Below, in pieces: positions 55,828 to 64,000 of a stretch of DNA of 64,000 nt; position 1 is the stretch's first letter; each line of letters starts with the position of its first letter. The notes under the pieces are model-generated. The model was not told the DNA's origin. It was given only the letters and a program-made list of their open reading frames with translations, and made no database searches. The position numbers were made by a program, and so were the translations under genes. Source of the DNA: Ilex aquifolium (Eukaryota; Streptophyta; Magnoliopsida; Aquifoliales; Aquifoliaceae). The stretch is from positions 11,583,064 through 11,647,063 of the forward strand of contig OX637397.1 of NCBI GenBank assembly GCA_951799425.1, written 5' to 3'.

Positions 55828-56890
55828 CAAGTTGGAAAGAATTAATTCATCCTCAAATTCACTTCGATGTTTGAATTTAGGATTCCGACCATCCCATCGA
55901 AAGATGATTTGATACCTTGATTTTTGTTTGAATTTGAATTTTCAACCAACACAAAACTTCACCCCTTTAAATATTCCAAAAGCTTGACTTTTGATTAATT
56001 GCCAAGGAATCGTAGAACCAATGAATGAAATCTTGTCTTGAATGTATCCACAACTTTTCGCTCCCATGGTTTTTTATCGTATAAAGTAGGAAAATCTAAT
56101 GACTCAGAACTTTCTTAATTGTGTAATTTTCTACAAATTTCAACCAAAATGGATCATTATTTTCTAATGAAAATTTTTATAAACACAATCCTACATTGTT
56201 ATTGACCTCCACATACCCACTGGCATCACTGCTATAATTGACCCAACATAATATGACTTGGGTCGTTGCTTCTTGAATCAAGATTTCAACCTTATAGGAT
56301 AACTTGGACATCATCTGCTTATCTTCCATATGATCGATGATATGAACATCAACTTTGACGCTATAAAATTCTTCCACAACCGTGTTATCTTCCACGAAGT
56401 CTTGTACTATCAAGGTATCACAACCATCTTTGGTAGTGACAAGATAATCATCCTTGGAATATTCCTCATATATTGGGGTATCAAAATCATCTGTTGTAGT
56501 GGTTATATAATCATCCTCTAGATATTCATAACATGTTGGAGGTAAATTTCAATCAACTTGTGGTCACAAATAAGATGATTTGCTATCAAAAAATACCTCT
56601 TTTGAGTTCGTGTCAAAATCTTGAATTTCTTCAAGATCTCATCCACATTCACTAGACTCTGTTCCTCCTCCTCCACCCATTGTGGATTTTGGGGGCGCCT
56701 CTACGGTTGTTGCGGCTGTTGCTATTGTACTTGTTGGACAATGGTAGTTAAGGTCACTATTTGCTAGATTAACGCCTCAAATTGTTGTTACATCCTCGCG
56801 TCTCTCGCGTTGATCTCAGCTCCATAGAGTTCTTCCACATGTCGTCTTCTTGGCGGCATAGTGACTAGAACGTAATTGAGTTCTAATACA
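55828..56890 (-). pseudogene. Degenerate gag-like reading frame
   Basis: Near the primer site the minus strand reads MPPRRRHVEELYGAEINARD, then glutamine-rich QQFEAL and QQPQQP interrupted by stops, then an acidic region (WVEEEEQS; VEDNTVVEEFYSVKVDVHII). An MPPRR start with Q-rich sequence resembles Ty3/gypsy gag proteins, but no knuckle or pol is present. The rest has no recognised domain. Confidence 0.5.
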
Positions 56891-57439
56891 AACTGATGCA
56901 AGGAAACAGGTAGAAATAAGGGTTTAATGAATAAAAAGGGATAATGAAAATAAATAGTCGTTTTGCGCACAAATAACAGTTTAAATTCCTACTCCAGGCC
57001 TGTTGATTCACGAGAGAATATCAATCTTGAAGGCTTCAATAAATCCGTTGATCTTAAGAATACTAGAAAGATTGGGAAAAAAAAGACAACTCTCTCAATT
57101 GTATTCAATAATCAAATGTTATTTTGCCTTAAGGCTTAGTTTATATAATAAGTAAAAATCTTAAACCAACTAGGAAACTAGAATCCTAATTAAATTAGAA
57201 AATCAAATAAACTAAAATCCTAATTAAACTAGGAAATAAAATAAAATAGTTTTCTAATTATATTAAAAAATACAGTAAAATCTCCTAAATTTTCTTAATT
57301 GAAGGGCTTTGAAAACGTTTAAATAAAATACAAAAAATATTGTCATTTATTCTGCATCATTATTTTATTATGCATCACTTTACCTAATAGGTTAACTTGT
57401 TATGCTCATCATGCTTTATGGACATATGTGTATTTACCA

Positions 57440-57600
57440 AAATTGAGAGGGAGAGAGAGAGGAAAAAGATGATGGGGCAAAGATGCCTCTGACCTAAGTC
57501 ACATAGAGCGTAAAGGGAGCGAGAGCGGGAGCAGGAGCGGGAGCAATAAAATTCAAAAAAAAATTCAGAGCGGAAACGTCTTGAGAGCGTCATACTTTAT
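57440..57600. repeat. GC-rich patch with GGGAGC hexamer repeats
   Basis: The run gagcgggagcaggagcggga lies in a GA-rich 160-bp patch surrounded by AT-rich DNA. No gene is visible from 57360 to 58184. Confidence 0.6.
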
Positions 57601-58182
57601 ATTAATATAAATAAATTTAATATTTATATTAATCTATATCTATATTTATACTACTAATAAAATTACTTTAACATGAAAAACTTGTAATTCTCTATTTCAC
57701 CCTTATAAAAAATTGCAAAGACCACTCTGTCATTTAACAATTAAATATCTAAATTATCATTATACATTTATGTATCTAAATCTTCAAATTACCTCTAACA
57801 TCTATTTTAATTATTTATTATTTATGTATAAATATCAATTTTTATGAAATTTTTTGATTGACTATATTACTCTTAATAGAATATGCATCATTATATTTTC
57901 AATAATAAAAAACATTCAAAAAATCCATCAATCTAATATTACTCATGATATATGTAAATATAACATTATATGCCTACATATGTATATTTTATTTTTTATC
58001 AAAAAGTTTAACACTTTCATTTCTAAGATAAAAAAATAATCATATATATAATTTTTTAAAATCAATTTATACTACATCAGTACAATTCTTCAGTCACAAT
58101 AAACTTTTTATGTTGTATTTAGACTTTATGTGAAAATATATTGTAGTATCTTTAAGTAAAACTTGAATTTTTTAAAATTTTA

Positions 58183-58184
<2 letters not shown>

Positions 58185-58248
<64 letters not shown>
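58185..58248. repeat. (AT)n microsatellite
   Basis: A pure AT run of about 64 bp. Confidence 0.97.
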
Positions 58249-58440
58249 CGTAACTCCAACATAAAAGACGGTTTAGATCATCACAAAAATTCTGATCAAA
58301 TGATCTACGATTAGTCCTAAATTTTTTTTTTCCGCCCAACTTAGACCTCTCTCTCACGGCTCTCTCTCTCTTCTGCCTCTCTCTTCCAATCTCTCACGCC
58401 TCTATCCTTCCCTTCCAAACTCATCCCCAAATTTTCTCAC

Positions 58441-58663
58441 ATGGAATCCATCTCAAATCTTCTCCCAATCTCAAATATTCTACCAATCTTTGTGCCGCTG
58501 CTTATCCTCCACCAGCAAATTCACAGCCCAGCCAACGCCGCTGCCCAGGTACATATTTTCTTGTATTGATTTTGGTTTTCATTCATCTCCGTTGTAAATT
58601 TGCTGCCCAGGGACATATTTTCCTGTATTGCTTTTGGTTTTCATTCCTCTGGATTATAATGAA
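58441..58663 (+). pseudogene. First-exon-like sequence with duplicated exon/intron boundary
   Basis: After a pyrimidine-rich leader, an ATG at 58441 opens MESISNLLPISNILPIFVPL, a hydrophobic stretch that could be a signal anchor, running to AAAQ and a good donor (CCCAG|GTACAT, 58547). The boundary is repeated 62 bp later (58540 and 58602), but there the donor reads GGACAT. The product is not recognised. Confidence 0.45.
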
Positions 58664-58689
58664 ATTCAAAATGAACAAAGAAGATGATG

Positions 58690-58829
58690 AACGATAATGG
58701 TGAATCGTTAGTGGACAGTGGTCTGGTCGCCCAAAGCAATATCGGAAGTCAGGAAGAGTTGTCGTCGGATTAAAAGATAGTTTCCCAGTTGGAACACTTG
58801 AAATTAAAGAAGGAAAGCCAAGGAGTGAC
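58690..58829 (+). other. Possible exon ending in a splice donor, unrecognised
   Basis: The segment reads KSGRVVVGLKDSFPVGTLEI in one frame and ends GACGC|GTGAGT, a good donor. No family is recognised. It could be an exon of the same locus. 58830-59880 looks like T-rich intron with no further exon seen. Confidence 0.3.
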
Positions 58830-59910
58830 GCGTGAGTGAGGCTTCTTCTTCTTCCTATCGGTATCGGGGTTTTGCATTATCGTTTTATCTTTGATTTTCA
58901 ATTTTTCTTTGATTTATATCCCATTTCTGCACCTATCATTGGTTTTTCCTTGCTGGATTTGTTACCCAGACTCTCAGTGTATACATATTTTATAGATTTG
59001 TACCGAGTTAAGATTTTATTTGTTAAGGTATTTGAAACTTGAGAATTTTGTGCAGATTATTAATCTTGGGTTGAAATTTTCGGCTGCTGTTAGTGTAATG
59101 GTTGGTGCTTGAAATGGGTTCCAATTTGGGTTTTTGGATCGAGTGTAGTGTTGAGGTTCCTGGGTTTCTGGTTGTGGAAAAGTTGAAAATAATTGCTTTA
59201 TGGGGGTTAGTGTTTGGATGCGATTTGCGAGGACCTGAAGTGAACTTTTGCTATTTTGGAAAATAATGAAAAGCTTTTGGGTGGTGCATATTCTGTAATA
59301 TCATTGCTGAATTTTCAAATTTGAATGAATTCTGCAAAATGTTAACCACATTAACAGAAAGATTGAAGCTTTGATTCAATTTTTTTTGAAAGTTCACCTA
59401 ATTTAGATTACTTACTTTTGGTCCAATTCAAGTTGGGGTGACTGTTGTTTGAATTGGGCTGAATAATAGAAGCAACAGTTTTTTTTTCCCTTTGTGGTAC
59501 ATGTTGCTGAATTTTAGACTTAATGCCCAATCTAGCTGTTGATGAGGGTGGCAAATTTAGAAATTGATACTACCTGGTGAAGATACTGGAGATAGAAGGA
59601 ATAATGAGAATATTGATAAGTATAGTTTAATGTTCCATTCCTTCATAGTATAGTTTAATGTTGATTTGAAATATTATATTGTTTCCTTAATTTAGACTAA
59701 AGAAAGAGTTTTTTCATCCTTTTTTTTTTTGGCTGATGTGGCTTTTGACAGGGAAACACTTAGTTAATGCTTTCCTATTTTACTCAAAAATTTTAGAGCT
59801 TTAAACCATAGTGTTTGAAGATAAAAATTTATTACTATGTTAATGTGGATAACTACATCCATATATTTCTTGCCAATGAAACTTATGATGGATGAATTGT
59901 GTATTGAAGC

Positions 59911-60031
59911 AGAGGACAAGAAGCTACTTAAGATTTGCTGATTGACTCTTCACTCACCAGTGCTACAGCAGGCGGTATTCTTGATAGTGCTATTGAAGCA
60001 GAAGACATGAAGCATGGAGACTTTCTGAGGC
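59911..60031 (+). pseudogene. Beta-1,3-galactosyltransferase-like exon fragment
   Basis: After a plausible acceptor (TTGAAGCAG) the exon encodes TSATAGGILDSAIEAEDMKH and GDFLRL, then a donor (CTG|GTATTG). This matches the segment HSAT-GGILDRAI-AED-KH-DFLRL of plant GT31 beta-1,3-galactosyltransferases, which glycosylate arabinogalactan proteins in the Golgi. The upstream part of the exon carries a TAA and the normal FVIGH lead-in is lost, so it is a decayed or captured fragment. The following exon is not seen before the gypsy LTR. Confidence 0.65.
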
Positions 60032-60811
60032 TGGTATTGTCATTCTATCATGTGTCTCTTTCACTTTTTTGTTATCTGCATTGGACAAAAATTAACCATG
60101 CCCACCTCCCACCAGGGGGTGGGGGGAGTATGCCCACTCCTATGCCCACCTTCACAGGTGAAATGGATGATTACTGTGACGCCCCAAAATCCGGGGGTCC
60201 GTTGATTACCCATCAACCCGCGGAATACCTATATATACCTAGTATCTCGATATCACAATGTTATGCCCCATTTACCGGGGTCCATAACTTACGAAATTTG
60301 GGCAGAGTCTCCTTTGTATGGGGAGCTCTACCCAATACCCAACCTGTGCAATACACAATTACCAGACCCATCCGAGGTCAAATATAAAGCAATGGCCGCA
60401 CCGGGTCCATGTATAAGTAAACATTGGCCACACTGGGTCCAATTAACCATACTTATATAACATACAAGGTTAGATTAACAATTATTCACATATATTCTAT
60501 TACAATTAATTTGCTTAATTTACATGCCAAAGACATAATATTTCAAATGTTTTCACATGAAATAAGGCTAAGACCACATGTCGGCCTTTCTTCAACCATG
60601 AGGGCCCAAACTTGAGCCGTGCGTCGGTGAACCTCCCGCACCTGAAATTGTTCCCGTATAGGGTGAGCCAACGCCCAGTAGAGAAATTCCTACAGAGGCT
60701 ACTCCTCAACCTATATGCACATGAAATATTCACATGCAACATCCATAATTTCCATAACCATTCCAATCAAGAATGCAATTCAATGATAGAATGCCATTAA
60801 GCCATGCCGTG

Positions 60812-61075
60812 AATGAGATGAAATCCACTCATGTACATCCAACCCGAGTCCACCCCGACTCTCTTTACATGCCAATGCCATGTATGTTAAACCGGGCTAC
60901 CTAAGCCCCATGAATGAGATGGGACTCATGTACTCAACCCGAGCCCTCCCTGGCTCCTCAACACAATGCTAATGCCAACGTGTTTGATGTATCATGAAAT
61001 GAGATGTGACTCATTTATGCACTCACCCCGAGCCCTTCCCGGCTCGACAACACAATGCAATGCCAAAGTGCTTCA
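60812..61075. repeat. Three ~85-bp repeats inside the gypsy LTR
   Basis: Copies near 60812, 60902 and 60985 share (a)tgagatg..actcatg and then cccgagccc..cccggct. Similar Cys/His-like motifs in translation are incidental. Confidence 0.7.
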
Positions 61076-62694
61076 TTTCATCATTTATGTTTACATCAAA
61101 TGATATTTTCAAAAACTAGGGTCTTTCTTGGGATTGGACATTTTATGGGCTCATACCAAGGGTCTTCCACACCCGTACACTTTATGGGCTCTATACCAAG
61201 GGAGTGCACCTCCCCTTCACACCGGGCCTTGCACCCGAGAGGTCGCCATGCCTCTTCTTGCTAATCCCAACCCAATTTATCATGCAATGCAACCATGCAA
61301 CTCAAAAAGGATCGTCGATCCACTTTTCTCCCGAGTCCACATATCAAGCACCAAACAAGGTGTTGATTAACCATGCACCACCTACACATGCCTCCACTAA
61401 TGACTAATGTCCATGAATGGAGTTACCAATGTCATGCTCTATATGCAATAATGACAATGAGCAATTTCCATGACCATATGCATTTAATACCACATAGATT
61501 GTGGTATAAACACCCATGCACAACATCCTTATGACATAATGTCCATGTATGTGATGTTCCCGTACATATGCAATGTAATGACCCATTGCTTCTCTCATGC
61601 AAGGTTCATATGTAATGTATGCCATATGAACTGTCTCTACCACATTCCAACATATGGTATTAACAACAACCATGCACACACACACACCACTCATGATGTG
61701 AATTCCCCGTGCATATGCAATGCGATGTATCATTGCAATAACATTATGTCACATATGTAATGCATGCCATATAGACTAAATTAACATAATCAATTCCATT
61801 CCATGACAATTTACATTATAAACGTATAAATTCCATGCTTCATCACAACAATTGATATATCAAAATATATATATCTGACATTCACAATTTCAACATAAAT
61901 CATATCGTACACATATGATTTTCATTTACCACATAAGGCATAACATGTTATTTATCATATAACAATTTGAATCCATTTAGGTATTTTGTCAAACACCTTC
62001 AAGGCAAACAACATGGTAACACATATCATGCCCAATTTCCACTTAATTCAAGAAATTGCAATAGGCAATTTCTACATACCAATTTAGGATAAAATTATTT
62101 TACCTAAATTCCACCAATAGGCAAGTGTAATTTTTCTAACAACCTACCCATTTTCTTCATTATTTCATAACTATATACATATAAATATGTATACATATCT
62201 ATATATATACCAAGCCATAATCATAGGCATTCTAGGTAAGAAATCAACCCAAGTAGGAGAACCCCTACCTCTTGTAGCGTGAGAATCCCGTAGGAAGCTC
62301 CCAAGACCCGAAAACCCAACTCGAAGTTGATTTTTCCAAATCCCGATTTTTCACCTTCGGTGAAAATCTTCATTTTTGGTACCCACGCGTAGCCCTCGTC
62401 GACGTGATCACTTCTCCCTTCTAGCTCGACGGAATTCGAGCAAAGAAATACAACTCGAATCTTGATTTTCGTACACCCCCACCCGTTCACCTTCGGTGAA
62501 ACTTGTTGTTTTTGGTACCCACGCGTAGCCCTCATCGCGTAGATGAACTTTGCCTTTTGAATCGACGAATTCCGACGGACGGAACTCCCGGAATCGGCGA
62601 AAGAAAGCTTGAAAAACCCACTTTTTCTCTCTTCTCTCTCCAAAAACGTCCACACTGGTTTTTGCACTGATATTTTGTGTAAAAATCTGATTTA

Positions 62695-62715
62695 AGCCCA
62701 TATTTATAGTCGCAA
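62695..62715 (-). promoter_or_regulatory. Gypsy LTR TATA box
   Basis: The minus strand reads GCGACTATAAATATGGGC, a strong plant TATA box with transcription expected about 30 bp downstream, toward lower coordinates. Confidence 0.75.
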
Positions 62716-63097
62716 ATGAGCGGTCCACATCGCACCGCATATTTTCGACTTTCGGGTCCGTTTTTCGTCCCGAAACGATTCATTAAGTCCCGGATTAAGT
62801 CCAAATTAATTTTATTGGAACTTTAATCCAATTATAAGGAAATTTTATAAAATCTATTATTGGGGACCTTTAAAATTACATTCGCCACGCAGTCGCCTCG
62901 AACGACGTGTAAAAATCCGACTATCTCGGAATTCGACGAAATTTCTAGTGATTACTAGATTTCGCGTTGCGAATCCAATGGCGCACTCCGTTTCCTCATC
63001 CGAGGTCTAGAACATGATTATTTCAAATACGCATAAGGGTGGAGAATTACCATTTTGCCCTTTTTCAGAAAAAGTTCAATTTTTCCCGGGTTTTACA

Positions 63098-63135
63098 TTC
63101 TTTCCCCCTTAAAAAGAATTTCGTCCCCGAAATTC
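63098..63135 (-). promoter_or_regulatory. Gypsy polypurine tract and conserved pre-LTR sequence
   Basis: Minus-strand AATTTCGGGGACGAAATTC is followed by TTTTTAAGGGGGAAAGAA and then the LTR. This junction is characteristic of plant chromovirus-type gypsy elements. Confidence 0.85.
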
Positions 63136-63339
63136 ACACCCACGTGCACATTCAACCACGTGCCTATGCTTCCGTTTGTGGTTCTTTAACCGTCGTGAAC
63201 CATAAACCATCACTCTCCCGGACTATATTCAAATACAATCAAGTCCGTCCTTGGAGGTATCACAATATCAAGTGTACCTCTGTCCCATTTCCGGGACTAC
63301 TAGAATACGAGGTAAAGTAACCTTCTTTGTAATTTGACA

Positions 63340-63860
63340 ATAGTACCGAAACATCCCAAGGCGAGGCATTCGGTAGTGAAGTCCTTATTCAACCTAGAGT
63401 TCTCACAACTCTACCAGTGTCATTCTATGAGGAGCCATAGAGTAGACAACATACCGGGGTGTAACTCAACACTGAAGTCTACATCCCTACGTGGAGGCAA
63501 ACATTCGTAAGCTCATAAACATCTGAGGTGGGCCAAATTCCTGTCTCACCTCGTTCCCTAGGATAAAGCTTGCTAGCTAACCCATGAACTGTCCGTACCA
63601 ACGGAATTCATACTTTACTTGAGGTAAAACGTCATGCGTTTCTCCTAAAACTTAAAACATACACACTCCGAGGTGTCAACAGTGACCCGTTGACGATCAC
63701 AATCACTGACGACTCAGTGTGCCGTCAATCCGTCCATCCCAAGGATGACATCAAATTCTAACATGTCCGTGGAGTAGAATCCCCAAGAATCCAAGCTCAC
63801 ATTCCCGACATACCCATTTAGTACTCACCCTAGCTCCTAGGGGAGAACTCACCCACAATG
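63340..63860 (-). pseudogene. Gypsy pol remnant (protease and start of RT)
   Basis: The minus strand encodes the retropepsin block LEFDVILGMDGLTAH near 63750-63710 and DCDRQRVTV after it. Then comes LPPRRDVDFSVELHPG (about 63500-63450), the lead-in to gypsy RT, and in another frame YSMAPHRMTLVEL. Stops and frameshifts interrupt it. RT core, RNase H and integrase are missing between here and the purine tract, so the element carries a large internal deletion. Upstream pol and gag lie beyond the window edge. Confidence 0.8.
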
Positions 63861-64000
63861 GCTCTTCCAAGGTTTCAACATCTAAGCCCAATTCCTTTAT
63901 GCAATTTAAATTGTCATAAAACAATAACTAGTATCCCAATGTAGGGACTCAGTTCAAAACATTGTGAATTTTCTCACCGTCTACCTAGTAGAGCAAGTGT
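63861..64000 (-). other. Window-edge part of the gypsy internal region
   Basis: Expected to be the gag/protease junction by position. No motif is readable before the window ends. Confidence 0.4.

Larger units (their letters stand above)
54399..57359 (-). mobile_element. Short LTR retroelement with degenerate gag-like leader
   Basis: Direct repeats beginning TGATGCA(G/A)GGAAAC and ending TCTGCATCA bound the element. The left LTR is 54399-55827 (enlarged by an inserted inverted-repeat element) and the right LTR is 56891-57359. A minus-strand purine tract (CTTGAGGAGAA) abuts the left LTR, and a diverged primer site (TTTGTATTAGAAC) abuts the right one, giving minus orientation. The interior is only about 1.06 kb. 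No matching 5-bp TSD was found. Confidence 0.75.
60175..63097 (-). mobile_element. 3' LTR of a Ty3/gypsy element (2923 bp)
   Basis: The plus strand reads TGTGACGCCCCAAAATC at the left and GGGTTTTACA at the right, so the minus-strand LTR is TGTAAAACCC...GGCGTCACA. A polypurine tract adjoins the right side. It contains a minus-strand TATA box near 62705, tandem ~85-bp repeats (60812-61075), and a ~139-bp duplication near 62350-62530 with ggtacccacgcgtagccctc in both copies. The frames at 62221-62804 lie in the transcribed U5/R part and are not clearly coding. Confidence 0.85.

Noticed and set aside
62221-62804. Overlapping minus-strand frames of 90-148 codons
   Set aside because: They overlap in several frames inside the transcribed part of the gypsy LTR and show no domain.

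Overview
This window is repeat-rich plant nuclear DNA, almost certainly from a eudicot. The evidence is family-level: Ty1/copia elements primed by initiator-tRNA-Met-type sites, L1-type LINEs with plant DUF4283 ORF1 proteins, a PIF/Harbinger element, a CACTA element, A|T-inserting Helitrons and a Ty3/gypsy LTR. Captured exons resemble plant exportin-1, an FG nucleoporin, a cationic amino acid transporter and a beta-1,3-galactosyltransferase. I see no intact host gene, tRNA or rRNA. The species cannot be named from what is visible.

Layout. 1-9400: a 239-bp-period AT-rich host tandem repeat interrupted by an 8.9 kb non-autonomous CACTA element (308-9198, target duplication CGT) that carries minus-strand exons of an FG nucleoporin and of exportin 1. 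9400-16850: AT-rich sequence with short tandem repeats, a Helitron 5' end, a hAT-like element with an internal foldback (12662-14256), a copia gag remnant and a Helitron 3' end.

16851-41480 is one nested stack. An old copia (here copia-2, plus strand) was hit by copia-1 in its 5' LTR (17127-23362, TSD TTGTC), by LINE1 in its gag (23668-34074, 14-bp TSD) and by copia-3 in its reverse transcriptase (36110-40807, minus strand). LINE1 was itself hit in its reverse transcriptase by a PIF/Harbinger element (27142-31729, TSD TTA). Copia-3 is the youngest visible insertion: its 195-bp LTRs differ at one base and its polyprotein is open.

42225-53950 is a second stack. A minus-strand copia (copia-4) has its 3' LTR split by head-to-tail Helitrons (42303-46103). 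Its interior carries a solo LTR (46584-46971, TSD CTTTT) and LINE2 (47104-53100, minus strand, 18-bp TSD).

54399-57359 is a small minus-strand LTR element whose left LTR holds an 888-bp inverted-repeat element. 58441-60053 holds decayed gene exons, including a galactosyltransferase exon. From 60175 to the window end is a minus-strand gypsy element with a 2.9 kb LTR and an internally deleted pol.

How the parts work together: most coding sequence here is transposition machinery (gag/protease/integrase/RT/RNase H polyproteins, LINE ORF1 plus endonuclease-RT, and the Harbinger transposase/Myb-like pair). The most interesting content is the set of host-gene fragments carried inside DNA transposons, and the insertion junctions that give a relative order of events. 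I found nothing I would call a new biological system; the strongest unusual signals are the two gene-capture events and the sequence-verified nested junctions. All calls are by eye; no searches were run.
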